The translations under genes and the position numbers were made by a program. Positions 8,642 through 17,953 of a DNA stretch of 64,000 nucleotides are shown here, piece after piece. The notes below the pieces were generated by a model. That model was not told where the DNA came from, ran no database searches, and was given only the letters and a program-made list of their open reading frames with translations. Source of the stretch: Gillisia lutea (GTDB lineage Bacteria > Bacteroidota > Bacteroidia > Flavobacteriales > Flavobacteriaceae); contig NZ_JAKGTH010000007.1 in assembly GCF_021568705.1 (NCBI RefSeq), positions 186,001 through 250,000 of the forward strand, written 5' to 3'. Within the stretch, counting starts at the first letter, position 1. Each line of letters starts with the position of its first letter.

Positions 8642-9643
8642 ATGACCATTTTTAATTCTAAATACCCTGCCTTTTTTTTGCTATTGCTTATTTCATATAA
8701 TTCAAGTGGTAAAAAATTATTTGATAGTCAGCTTATACAAGAAGAGCAGTTTCACATTAAGGTGGCTCAAGATGGAAGTGGAGATTTTACTACTGTGCAG
8801 GAAGCTATAAACGCAGTGTCAGATTTTAGAAGAAATGAAACAAGAATTAAGGTAATGAATGGTGTTTATAACGAAAAACTAATTCTACCTTCTTCAAAAA
8901 CACATGTCACCATTATTGGTGAGAGTGCAGAGAAAACTATTTTATCGTATAATGATTATGCACAAAAGCTCAATAAATATGGAGAAGAATTAGGTACTAC
9001 GGGATCCAGTTCCTTTTTTATTTTTGGAGACAATTTTAGAGCTGAAAACATAACTTTTGAAAATAGCGCAGGGCCTATTGGGCAGGCAGTCGCTGTACGC
9101 GTAGATGGTGACAAAGTTGTATTTAAAAATTGCCGATTTATTGGTAATCAGGATACCCTTTATTTGCATGGAAGTGACAGTAGACAGTACTATATAAACT
9201 GCTATATTGAGGGAACTACCGATTTTATATTCGGTTGGTCCACGGCAGTTTTCGAAAATTGTGAAATTTTCTGTAAGAAAGGAGGGCATTATATAACAGC
9301 TGCTTCTACCAATCAATCTTCAAAATATGGCTTTGTTTTTATTAATTGTATGATTACTGGGGATGCGCCTAAAAGTAGTTTTTATCTGGGAAGGCCATGG
9401 CGAGAGTATGCCCAGACCGTTTTTATTAATACACAAATGGCGGCACTTATAAATCCGGCGGGATGGCACAACTGGGATAAACCTAATGCCGAGAAAACAG
9501 CTTTCTATGCAGAATATAATTCTACTGGGCCAGGATCAACCGGCCAAAGGGTCTATTGGTCTAAACAACTAACAAAAGAACAAACAGATACTTTTAAGAT
9601 TCTTAATATTTTCGGGGGTGTAGATGACTGGTACAGCAAATAA
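8642..9643 (+). CDS. Pectin methylesterase (CE8)
   Basis: Removes methyl esters from homogalacturonan so that lyases and polygalacturonases can act. N-terminal signal peptide (about 1-22), then a right-handed beta-helix CE8 domain filling the rest of 333 residues. Motifs: QDGSGDFTTVQEAINAV (43-59), GQAVAVRVDGD, GNQDTLYLHG with catalytic Asp171, the nucleophile Asp194 in GTTDFIFG, and Arg251 in YLGRPWREY. All three catalytic positions are present. It is the first gene after the palindromic operator and about 150 bp ahead of the GH28 gene, so it may have its own transcript. A second CE8 domain is in the fusion protein at 18770. Confidence 0.95.
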   Translation: MTIFNSKYPAFFLLLLISYNSSGKKLFDSQLIQEEQFHIKVAQDGSGDFTTVQEAINAVSDFRRNETRIKVMNGVYNEKLILPSSKTHVTIIGESAEKTILSYNDYAQKLNKYGEELGTTGSSSFFIFGDNFRAENITFENSAGPIGQAVAVRVDGDKVVFKNCRFIGNQDTLYLHGSDSRQYYINCYIEGTTDFIFGWSTAVFENCEIFCKKGGHYITAASTNQSSKYGFVFINCMITGDAPKSSFYLGRPWREYAQTVFINTQMAALINPAGWHNWDKPNAEKTAFYAEYNSTGPGSTGQRVYWSKQLTKEQTDTFKILNIFGGVDDWYSK

Positions 9644-9773
9644 GCAACTAAGTTATTGGAGAATAATCTGATCAATTATCTGTCTATTCCTTATTTAAAC
9701 ACTATGCTTTTTAAGAGAATGATAAATTTTCAATAAAAAATTATGCAATCTGGTAAAGCTTTCCTATTTTAGT

Positions 9774-9785
9774 GCAATCGATTAC
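9774..9785. promoter_or_regulatory. LacI-type operator, pectin flavour (upstream of GH28)
   Basis: GCAATCGATTAC shares the AATCGATT core and overall symmetry with the palindrome at 8571-8582. It sits 9 bp before the GH28 start codon and just downstream of TATTTTAG (9765-9772), a near -7 element. Binding here would block the start of the long pectinolytic transcript. Confidence 0.6.
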
Positions 9786-9794
9786 AATTTATAT

Positions 9795-11222
9795 ATGAGA
9801 ACAACATCTACTTTGAAAATATTAATCAACTCATTTGCCTTACTGGCAATCTTATTTTCTTATTCGTGCAAGACTGGTTTGCAAAATGGCAATACCAACA
9901 GCGGGTGGAATCAAGCCGATCTAATAATTAGTAATATTATAGTCCCTAAATTCCAAGACCGCACTTTTAATGTTATGGACTATGGGGCAAAAGCTGATGC
10001 TGAGTTTAATAATAGCGAAGCCTTTAAAAAAGCTATAGCGGCTTGCAATGAAAGCGGTGGTGGAAAAGTTTTAGTGCCTTCCGGGAAATATCTAACAGGT
10101 CCCATTCATCTTAAATCTAACGTGAATTTTCACGTAGAAGAAGGGGCTGAAATCCTGTTCACTAAAGATAAATCAGCATATCTTCCAATGGTACACACCT
10201 CTTATGAGGGGATGGAGCTAATGAATTATTCCCCTTTGATTTATGCCTATGGCCAGAAAAACATTGCAGTTACCGGAAAAGGAGTGTTCAATGGACAGGC
10301 AAATAATGAAAACTGGTGGAATTGGGTAGGCAAAGATGAATACGGGTATAAGGAAGGCATGCCTAAGCAAACAGATGAAGAGAATCTACCTCGTTTAAGA
10401 AAAATGATTGCTGATGGAGTTCCTATAAAAGACCGAAAATTTGGTGAGGGATATCTTTTAAGACCAACTTTCTTTGAGCCTTTTGAATGTGAGAATATTT
10501 TAGTGCAAGGCGTAACTTTTACCAATGCCCCATTCTGGATTTTACATCCCATAAAATCTAATAATATTACAATAGATGGTGTTACAGTAAGAAGTCATGG
10601 ACCAAACAATGATGGTTGCGATCCCGAATATTCTAAGAACGTACATATTAAAAATTCAATTTTTGACACTGGCGATGATTGTATCGCCATTAAATCTGGA
10701 AGAAATAATGACGGTAGAAGAGTGGGGATCCCCAGTGAGAATATAGTAATTGAAAACTGTGAAATGGCAGATGGTCATGGAGGTGTAGTAATGGGAAGTG
10801 AAATTTCTGCCGGGGTACGTAATGTGTTTGTTCGAAATTGTAGAATGGACAGTCCTAATCTGGATCGTGCTATTCGTATCAAGACCAATACAATTCGTGG
10901 AGGTTTTGTAGAAAATATATATGTGAAAGATATTATAGTAGGACAGGTAAAAGAAGCCGTTCTAAAGATTAATACTCATTACGGAATTTATGACAACCAG
11001 GAGGGAGATTATATTCCCAGCATTAAAAATATTTTTCTGGAGAACGTTACAGTTGAAAATGGGGGAGAGTATGGCATTTTGATAAAAGGAAGAGAGCAGG
11101 ATCCTGTGAAGAACATTGTGCTTAAAAATGTTAGCATCAAGACCACCAAAACCCCTGTAAAAATTGAAAATTGTGAGCCAATTAAATTTATAAATACAAC
11201 CATTAACGGTCAAGAATTTTAG
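9795..11222 (+). CDS. Polygalacturonase, GH28 lipoprotein
   Basis: Hydrolyses alpha-1,4 bonds in de-esterified homogalacturonan, from the ends or inside the chain; the sequence alone does not tell which. Signal peptide with a lipobox-like SYSC (Cys25) suggests membrane anchoring. The pectate-lyase-3-like N-terminal piece (FNVMDYGAKADAEFNNSEAFKKAI) precedes the GH28 helix. The GH28 signatures are all present: PNNDGCDPE, TGDDCIAIKSG, DGHGGVVMGSE and RAIRIKTN, which hold the three aspartates, the histidine and the RIK substrate residues. First gene of a closely spaced run; DUF4861 follows after 4 bp. Confidence 0.95.
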   Translation: MRTTSTLKILINSFALLAILFSYSCKTGLQNGNTNSGWNQADLIISNIIVPKFQDRTFNVMDYGAKADAEFNNSEAFKKAIAACNESGGGKVLVPSGKYLTGPIHLKSNVNFHVEEGAEILFTKDKSAYLPMVHTSYEGMELMNYSPLIYAYGQKNIAVTGKGVFNGQANNENWWNWVGKDEYGYKEGMPKQTDEENLPRLRKMIADGVPIKDRKFGEGYLLRPTFFEPFECENILVQGVTFTNAPFWILHPIKSNNITIDGVTVRSHGPNNDGCDPEYSKNVHIKNSIFDTGDDCIAIKSGRNNDGRRVGIPSENIVIENCEMADGHGGVVMGSEISAGVRNVFVRNCRMDSPNLDRAIRIKTNTIRGGFVENIYVKDIIVGQVKEAVLKINTHYGIYDNQEGDYIPSIKNIFLENVTVENGGEYGILIKGREQDPVKNIVLKNVSIKTTKTPVKIENCEPIKFINTTINGQEF

Positions 11223-11226
11223 ACAT

Positions 11227-12225
11227 ATGAAAAAGATTATCATTCCGGTTTTAATGATGTTGCTTATTTCCTGTAACGACGGAAAAAAAGAAAACACCAA
11301 AGAAGATATTGCGGAAAGTCAGGAAGATTCATTGGTTAGCAATAAAACCTATGCAGAACTTTCTATCAAAAAGAATGGTTCATGGCAAGGTCGTGAATAT
11401 ATGGGTGGTGAATTTGAGAATGTATATAGTTTGGATGTCCCGAAAGAGCATACAGATCATTCCTGGTACATACGATATGAAGGTCCGGGTTGGGAAAATA
11501 GCCGTGTTGGTTACAGGCTCTATCTAGACTGGAGAAATGCCATTGATATTTTCGGAAAGAAGGTAGACACACTGGTGCTTCCCTACGTAGGGCAGAATGG
11601 TTTTGATTCCTACCACGAAGCCGCTCCGTGGGGTCAGGATATTCTGAAAGCCGGAAAATCTATGGGGATTGGTGGTTATGGAAGATATATGAATGATACC
11701 GTAGCACACTTCAGAAATGTTGCCCATACACAAGCAAAGGTTAATAATTCTGAAGAAAGTTCTTCTGTAGAGATCAGTTATCAGGGATGGAATACTGGGA
11801 AAGATACCATAGACCTTAAGTCTGAACTTAGCATTTTTCCGGAAGGCAGGTATATGAAAGCTGAATTAACACCTTCCAAAGAGATTGAAGGTCTCACCAC
11901 AGGGATCGTGAAATTTCCTGATGTGGATCTAATGAAAAAGGAAGGGGAAAAATGGGGTTATATTGCTACGTACGGAGCGCAAACTTTAGTTAGTGATACC
12001 GATAAACTCGGGATGGCAGTTTTCTACAAAAAAGATCAAGTGACTCAGCAGGTAGAAGACGTAAATGATCACTTATTGATCTTTAAACCAACAACAAATA
12101 CAGTTACTTATTATTTCCTTGGAGCCTGGGAACAGGAGAAGGATGGAATTACTACTCAGGAAGATTTTGTAGCCAGCATTAATGAGCTACTGAATACATT
12201 GGAAAAAGAAAACTCATTAAATTAA
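11227..12225 (+). CDS. DUF4861 family lipoprotein in pectin operon
   Basis: Probable surface or periplasmic lipoprotein, with lipobox LISC (Cys16) after a short hydrophobic segment. The body (about 40-325) matches what I recall of the DUF4861 family: WQGREYMGGEFENV, the repeated HSWYIRYEGPGWENSRVGYR pattern and GGYGRYMNDTVAHF, with a beta-rich C-terminal half ending TVTYYFLGAWEQEKDGI. No catalytic function is assigned with certainty to this family. Packed between a GH28 and a GH105 gene with gaps of only 4 and 5 bp, it very likely acts on a pectin-derived oligosaccharide. A role as esterase, lyase or binding protein cannot be chosen from sequence. Confidence 0.8.
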   Translation: MKKIIIPVLMMLLISCNDGKKENTKEDIAESQEDSLVSNKTYAELSIKKNGSWQGREYMGGEFENVYSLDVPKEHTDHSWYIRYEGPGWENSRVGYRLYLDWRNAIDIFGKKVDTLVLPYVGQNGFDSYHEAAPWGQDILKAGKSMGIGGYGRYMNDTVAHFRNVAHTQAKVNNSEESSSVEISYQGWNTGKDTIDLKSELSIFPEGRYMKAELTPSKEIEGLTTGIVKFPDVDLMKKEGEKWGYIATYGAQTLVSDTDKLGMAVFYKKDQVTQQVEDVNDHLLIFKPTTNTVTYYFLGAWEQEKDGITTQEDFVASINELLNTLEKENSLN

Positions 12226-12230
12226 GATAA

Positions 12231-13487
12231 ATGGTAATATCTCAAAAAAGTACATTTCGCTTATTACTTATATTTTTTATTCCATTGTTATTTACAAATT
12301 GTAAAGATTCAGGAAATAAAAAAGATGAGGCATCAGTTGAAACCACGCAAGAAAAAACTGTGCCTGAAGACTTAAAATGGTCTGAAAGAATGCTAATGTC
12401 TGAAATGCATCGTTTTCCTGAAGCGACTAAACTGGATTTCCGCGAGAAACCAAAATGGAGTTATACAAATGGGCTCGTTTTGAAGGCTGCACAGGAAGTT
12501 TATGAGCAAACTAATAAACAAGAATATTACGATTATATCTATGATTTCGCTGATACGCTAATAACTGCTGAAGGTGAGATTAGAACTTATAAATTGAGCG
12601 ACCAGAACCTGGATATGCTCAATTCAGGAAATGTACTTTTATATCTCTATCCCGAGACGAAAGAAGAACGTTTTCTAACTGCCCTGAAAACTTTAAGAAG
12701 TCAGATAGATACACAACCACGAACTCCCGATGGTGGTTTCTGGCATAAGAAGAGATATACCCAGCAAATGTGGCTGGACGGGCTTTATATGGCCGAACCT
12801 TTTTATGCCCATTATACCAAAATGTTTACGGAACAGGAGGCAGCAGCAGCTAAAGCTTATGATGATATTGTGCATCAATTTGATCTTATTCAGAAGCATA
12901 CATTAGATGAAAATACAGGATTACTGTACCACGGCTGGGATTCGAGCCGTGAGCAGAAATGGGCCAATAAGGAAACAGGAACTTCCCCAAATTTCTGGTC
13001 GCGTGCTATGGGATGGTATGGAATGGCCATGGTAGATGTTTTAGATTACCTTCCGGAAGATCATGCAGGCCGCGAAAAGATCATTAAATACCTGAATCAG
13101 TTTGCTGAAGCTGTTACGAAGTACCAGAATAAAGATTCGGGACTTTGGTACCAGGTGCTGGACCAGGGGGACAGGGAAGGAAATTATCTGGAAGCATCAG
13201 GAACTTCCATGTTCACTTATACTTTTGCCAAAGGGGTGAAAAAAGGATATTTACCTGAAAAATATATGACAGTTGCCGAAAAGGCATATGGCGGACTTCT
13301 AAAGAATTTAATCACTGTTGAAGAAGATGGGATTGTAAACCTTAATCAGGTTTGTGCGGTTGCCGGGCTTGGCGGCGATCCTTACAGAGATGCTTCTTAC
13401 GAATACTATGTAAATGAAGAGATAAGAAGCAACGATCCTAAAGGAACCGGACCTTTTATTCTTGCCAGTTTACAGTTGGATAAATAA
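12231..13487 (+). CDS. Unsaturated (rhamno)galacturonyl hydrolase, GH105 lipoprotein
   Basis: Removes the 4,5-unsaturated uronate that lyases leave at the non-reducing end of pectic oligosaccharides. Lipoprotein signal with TNC (Cys24), then an (alpha/alpha)6-barrel GH88/GH105 domain from about residue 50 to the end. The likely catalytic aspartate is in QQMWLDGLYMAEPF; other family segments are FWSRAMGWYGMAMVDVLDYLP and EASGTSMFTYTFAKGV. Length 418 is typical plus the signal region. The released unsaturated uronate is the substrate of KdgF further down the same run of genes, so the two fit as consecutive steps. Confidence 0.92.
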   Translation: MVISQKSTFRLLLIFFIPLLFTNCKDSGNKKDEASVETTQEKTVPEDLKWSERMLMSEMHRFPEATKLDFREKPKWSYTNGLVLKAAQEVYEQTNKQEYYDYIYDFADTLITAEGEIRTYKLSDQNLDMLNSGNVLLYLYPETKEERFLTALKTLRSQIDTQPRTPDGGFWHKKRYTQQMWLDGLYMAEPFYAHYTKMFTEQEAAAAKAYDDIVHQFDLIQKHTLDENTGLLYHGWDSSREQKWANKETGTSPNFWSRAMGWYGMAMVDVLDYLPEDHAGREKIIKYLNQFAEAVTKYQNKDSGLWYQVLDQGDREGNYLEASGTSMFTYTFAKGVKKGYLPEKYMTVAEKAYGGLLKNLITVEEDGIVNLNQVCAVAGLGGDPYRDASYEYYVNEEIRSNDPKGTGPFILASLQLDK

Positions 13488-13494
13488 TATAGGA

Positions 13495-15117
13495 ATGAGA
13501 TATTGCCTGAACCTTTTATTTCTATTAGCAATAGGTGTTTCGGCTCAGAATCCTGCCTATAAGTCAGAAGTTTGGGTTTCAGATAATAACGATGGCACTT
13601 ACACCAATCCTATTCTTTATGCAGACTATTCAGACCCAGATGTAGCAAGAGTTGGAGATGATTATTTTATGACTGCTTCCAGTTTTAACGCTGCTCCGGG
13701 TTTGCCTATTCTGCACTCAAAAGATATGGTGAACTGGAAACTGGTCAACTATGCTTTATTAAAACAGGTTCCGGAAGAGACTTTTAATATTCCTCAGCAT
13801 GGAAATGGCGTTTGGGCACCAAGTATAAGGTCCCATAAAAACCAATTATATATTTACTGGGGTGATCCTGATCATGGAATTTATATGGTGAAAACCGATA
13901 ATCCCTTCGGAAACTGGGAAAAACCGGTGCTCGTAATGGAAGGAAAAGGCCTTATTGATCCGTCACCTTTATGGGAGGACGACGGTAAAGCTTACCTGGT
14001 ACATGCTTATGCAGGTAGCAGAGCAGGAGTTAAAAGTCTTCTTTCAGTTAATAAAATGAACACAGAAGGCACTAAAGTTTTGGATGAAGGAAGACACGTA
14101 TTTGATGGTCACGATGATCATCCAACGGTGGAAGGAGCCAAATTTTATAAGCGAAATGCTTACTATTATATTTTTGCTCCGGCTGGAGGAGTTGCAACAG
14201 GCTGGCAATTAGTTTTAAGATCTAAGAATATTTATGGCCCTTATGAGGAAAAAGTAGTTCTGGAGCAGGGAAGTACTGAAATCAATGGTCCGCATCAGGG
14301 CGCCTGGGTGGAAACTCCAAAAGGAGAAGACTGGTTTTATCATTTTCAGGATGTAGAAGCTTATGGAAGAATTGTTCACTTGCAACCAATGAGCTGGAAA
14401 AATGACTGGCCGGTAATGGGGGAGGACAAGGACGGAAATGGAATTGGAGAGCCGGTAAAATCTTATAAAAAGCCCGCTATAGAAAAAGAATATTCCATCC
14501 TTACTCCGGCTGAAACCGATGAATTCACTTCAGATAGTTTAGGGTTGCAGTGGCAGTGGAATGCTAATCCGGAAGTGGTATGGCATGCGAAATTACCCGG
14601 GAAAGATTATTTGAGGTTATTCTCAATAAAAGCTCAGGAAGATTATAAGAATTTATGGATGACTCCAAATCTACTGCTTCAAAAATTTCCTGCACCCAAT
14701 TTTACAGCCACTACCAAAATCAGACTTATCCCCGAAGAAGCTGAAGAAGGAAAGCGCGCCGGACTCACTGTTATGGGAATGGATTATGCAACTTTAACGA
14801 TTACGCATGATAAACAAGGATTTCTCATAAGGCAAACTCAGGCGATAGGTGCTATTGGCGGAACAGAAGAAGAAGTGATTGCTGAAAAAAGAATTAATTC
14901 CAACGAAGTCATTTTTCGTGTTGAGGTAAGTGCTCCGAACGCCATGTGCCAATTCAGTTACAGCCAGGACGGTAAAACATTCACAGAAATAGGCGAAACT
15001 TTTAGGGCTCAACCAGGAAAATGGATTGGAGCTAAAATTGGTTTGTTTAGTGTAAGCGCGCAGAAGGCGAAGCGTGGAGGCTATGCCGATGTTGCATATT
15101 TCAGAATTACAAAATAA
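13495..15117 (+). CDS. GH43 family glycosidase with C-terminal beta-sandwich
   Basis: Five-bladed beta-propeller glycosidase. The three acidic residues of GH43 are visible: base in ADYSDPDVARVGDDYF, helper in GLIDPSPLWEDDGKAYLVH and acid in HPTVEGAKFYKRN. A concanavalin-like C-terminal domain typical of GH43 beta-xylosidase/arabinofuranosidase enzymes runs from about residue 345. ATG 13495 gives a clean signal peptide (MRYCLNLLFLLAIGVSAQ) 7 bp after GH105; the longer frame from 13462 lies inside GH105 and is rejected. In a pectin cluster it may trim arabinose or xylose side groups; the exact sugar is not readable from sequence. Confidence 0.9.
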   Translation: MRYCLNLLFLLAIGVSAQNPAYKSEVWVSDNNDGTYTNPILYADYSDPDVARVGDDYFMTASSFNAAPGLPILHSKDMVNWKLVNYALLKQVPEETFNIPQHGNGVWAPSIRSHKNQLYIYWGDPDHGIYMVKTDNPFGNWEKPVLVMEGKGLIDPSPLWEDDGKAYLVHAYAGSRAGVKSLLSVNKMNTEGTKVLDEGRHVFDGHDDHPTVEGAKFYKRNAYYYIFAPAGGVATGWQLVLRSKNIYGPYEEKVVLEQGSTEINGPHQGAWVETPKGEDWFYHFQDVEAYGRIVHLQPMSWKNDWPVMGEDKDGNGIGEPVKSYKKPAIEKEYSILTPAETDEFTSDSLGLQWQWNANPEVVWHAKLPGKDYLRLFSIKAQEDYKNLWMTPNLLLQKFPAPNFTATTKIRLIPEEAEEGKRAGLTVMGMDYATLTITHDKQGFLIRQTQAIGAIGGTEEEVIAEKRINSNEVIFRVEVSAPNAMCQFSYSQDGKTFTEIGETFRAQPGKWIGAKIGLFSVSAQKAKRGGYADVAYFRITK

Positions 15118-15136
15118 CTCATCAGAATTAATAGTT

Positions 15137-17953
15137 ATGAGACACATTTTAAGATTAGCAATGCTTATTTGCCTTTTTTTATCTGGAATTCCCGCGCTCT
15201 ATGCTCAACAAAAAACAGGTATAGATCTCCATTCTCTTTATGAGAATATCGAATTTGATATGCCAAAGGTGGCTGAACCTGAATTTCCAGATTATGAAGT
15301 GAATATCCTGGATTTTGGAGCGATAGGCGATGGAATTCAAAAGAACACTATGGTCTTTGAAAAAGCTATTGCCGATGTAGCCGAAAATGGCGGCGGAAAA
15401 GTAGTGGTTCCAAGAGGAATGTGGCTCACCGGGCCGATCCATTTTCGAAGTAATATTAATTTACACCTGCAAGATGGTGCTTATATAGTCTTCAGCAAAG
15501 ATTTCAATGATTATCCGTTAGTTAATACCAGCTTTGAAGGTTTAAATACGCTGCGCTGCGTTTCTCCTTTAAATGCACGGGAAGTTGAAAATATCGCCAT
15601 AACCGGTAACGGAATTATCGATGGGAATGGTGACGCCTGGAGACCGGTACAGAAAGGAAAAATGACCGATAATCATTGGAAAGAACTGGTAAATTCCGGA
15701 GGTGTTCTTTCCGAGGATGAAAAAACCTGGTTTCCTTCAGAAAAATCTAAGCTGGGGTATAACAGTACCACCAGATTCAATGTTCCCGATAAAATTTCAG
15801 AAGAGCATTTAGATTCAGTTAAGGATTTTTTACGCCCGGTTATGGTGAGTATCGTTAAGAGTAAGAAGATTTTACTGGATGGGCCAACGTTTCAAAATTC
15901 CCCTGCGTGGAATATTCATCCTTTCATGAGCGAAGATATCACGGTTAGAAATTTAACTGTTAGAAATCCCTGGTATTCCCAGAATGGAGACGGGATCGAT
16001 CTGGAATCCTGCAAAAATGTTGTGATCTATAATAATAGTTTTGATGTGGGAGACGATGCGATCTGTTTTAAATCAGGTAAAAATAAGGACGGACTTGATC
16101 GTGGAATGCCCACAGAAAACGTGATAGTAAAAAATAATATTGTTTATCATGGGCATGGTGGTTTTGTAATAGGTAGTGAAATGTCCGGGGGAGTTAAGAA
16201 TGTACATGTTTCAGATTGTACATTTCTGGGGACCGATGTGGGGCTTCGGTTTAAAAGTACCCGCGGCCGTGGTGGTGTGGTAGAAAATATTTATATCTCT
16301 AATATTAACATGGTTGATATCCCTACAGAGGCCATCAGGTTCAATATGTTTTACGATGGCAATTCACCCATTCTTGAACAGGATCAGAAGGCAGAAGATG
16401 AAGCTCGTGATGAAAATCCCATGCCGGTTACGGTTGAAACACCTGTCTTCAGGAATATTTATATGAAGAATATTACCGCTACCGGTTCTCATAAAGCTGC
16501 TTTTTTTATGGGTCTGCCGGAAATGAAACTCGAAAATGTGCAGCTGAAAAACTCTGTATTTGAAACTGAAGAAGGGATTACGGTTATTGATGCGAAGAAT
16601 ATTGCCATGAAAAATATACGGCTCCTTCAGAAGCAGGGCCCGGCAATGATTATTCATAATACTGAAGATCTAAAACTGAATAAAATCGACTATAAGAAAT
16701 ACGATGTACCAGCTGTTCAGCTTTCAGGAAAAAATAAAAACCTCAATTTTTCAAAAAGCGGTATTTCCGAAGCGGATATAAAGGAAAGATCTGGACTTAA
16801 TAATTCTAAGAAAAAGCAGGCTAATTTAATTGAAGTTAGCACTACAGAGCAACTTGTAAAGGCGATAGCGAATGCAAAGCCGGGAGATTCCATATTTGTA
16901 CATAAAGGAAATTATAAAGTCAGCGAACGTTTTTACATCAATGACTCCGGAACTTCAGAAAACAAGATATATTTAGTAGGGGATATTTCCGGTGAAAGAC
17001 CCAAACTTGATTTTTCTTCCATGAAAGAAGATTCCTCCAACCAGGGAATGGTTTTAAAGGCAGATAACTGGTTTATTAAGGGGCTGCAATTCTACAAAGC
17101 CGGGGATAATGGGCTTCATATTCGAGGAAGTAACAATCATATAGAATTCTGTAGCTTTTCTGAATGTTCAGATACCGGACTGCAGCTGGATGATGGTGCT
17201 TCAAATAACACTATTTTAAATTGTGATTCTTTTTATAATGCAGATTCTTCATTGGAAAATGCCGATGGTTTTGCGGTAAAAATGGATGTTGGTTCGGGTA
17301 ATAAATTTATAGGTTGTCGTGCATGGAACAATTTAGACGACGGTTGGGACGGTTACCTAAGAGAAGCAAATAATATTCATACTTCTTATGACAATTGCTG
17401 GAGTTTTAAGAATGGATTTTTAAAAGACGGCACTAAAGGAAAAGGTGATGGGAATGGCTTTAAAACCGGTGGAAGCGATGATAAACTTAGAAAACATAAC
17501 GCTTCTTATTATAGATGTATCGTGGCCGGTAATGCAAGCGATGGTTTCGATCATAACAGCAATCGAGGTACAGTTTCCATAATTAACTGTTCTGCCACCG
17601 GAAACGGAAGGAATTTTGCCTTTTCAGAAAAAAATGGTCTAGACAAGATTGTAGTAATTAATAATCTTGTGCTGGGTGAACTTGGAAAGTATAATGCCGA
17701 GGAAGAAGAAGTGGAAAATAATAGTTGGGAAATGGATTTTACCATAGCCACCAACGATTTTGTATCTACCGAAATTTCAGAATTGTCTGCACCCCGAAAA
17801 AGCGATGGTAGTCTGCCTGATGTTGGTTTTATGAGACCTGCCAGGGACAGTAAATTAGTGGATGCCGGCAAAATCATAGGAAAATGTTACTCTGGGAAAG
17901 CACCGGATCTTGGTGCCCTGGAATCGGAAACAGAAAATTGTGAAAATGATTAA
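15137..17953 (+). CDS. Two-domain pectinase: GH28 polygalacturonase fused to PL9 pectate lyase
   Basis: One secreted 938-residue protein with two beta-helix enzymes. Signal peptide 1-23. GH28 domain about 50-530: NGDGID (283-288), GDD (305-307), GHG (339-341) and RFK (371-373, in place of the usual RIK). After a short lysine-rich linker (about 550-562) comes a PL9 domain to the end, with the calcium aspartates in NADGFAVK and LDDGWDG and the catalytic lysine in GNGFKTGG. This second half is closely similar to the free-standing PL9 at 20619. ATG 15137 is chosen because the earlier start at 15074 lies within the GH43 gene and hides the signal peptide. It overlaps the next gene by 8 bp. A sequencing error joining two genes is unlikely because there is no internal signal peptide. 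Confidence 0.9.
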   Translation: MRHILRLAMLICLFLSGIPALYAQQKTGIDLHSLYENIEFDMPKVAEPEFPDYEVNILDFGAIGDGIQKNTMVFEKAIADVAENGGGKVVVPRGMWLTGPIHFRSNINLHLQDGAYIVFSKDFNDYPLVNTSFEGLNTLRCVSPLNAREVENIAITGNGIIDGNGDAWRPVQKGKMTDNHWKELVNSGGVLSEDEKTWFPSEKSKLGYNSTTRFNVPDKISEEHLDSVKDFLRPVMVSIVKSKKILLDGPTFQNSPAWNIHPFMSEDITVRNLTVRNPWYSQNGDGIDLESCKNVVIYNNSFDVGDDAICFKSGKNKDGLDRGMPTENVIVKNNIVYHGHGGFVIGSEMSGGVKNVHVSDCTFLGTDVGLRFKSTRGRGGVVENIYISNINMVDIPTEAIRFNMFYDGNSPILEQDQKAEDEARDENPMPVTVETPVFRNIYMKNITATGSHKAAFFMGLPEMKLENVQLKNSVFETEEGITVIDAKNIAMKNIRLLQKQGPAMIIHNTEDLKLNKIDYKKYDVPAVQLSGKNKNLNFSKSGISEADIKERSGLNNSKKKQANLIEVSTTEQLVKAIANAKPGDSIFVHKGNYKVSERFYINDSGTSENKIYLVGDISGERPKLDFSSMKEDSSNQGMVLKADNWFIKGLQFYKAGDNGLHIRGSNNHIEFCSFSECSDTGLQLDDGASNNTILNCDSFYNADSSLENADGFAVKMDVGSGNKFIGCRAWNNLDDGWDGYLREANNIHTSYDNCWSFKNGFLKDGTKGKGDGNGFKTGGSDDKLRKHNASYYRCIVAGNASDGFDHNSNRGTVSIINCSATGNGRNFAFSEKNGLDKIVVINNLVLGELGKYNAEEEEVENNSWEMDFTIATNDFVSTEISELSAPRKSDGSLPDVGFMRPARDSKLVDAGKIIGKCYSGKAPDLGALESETENCEND

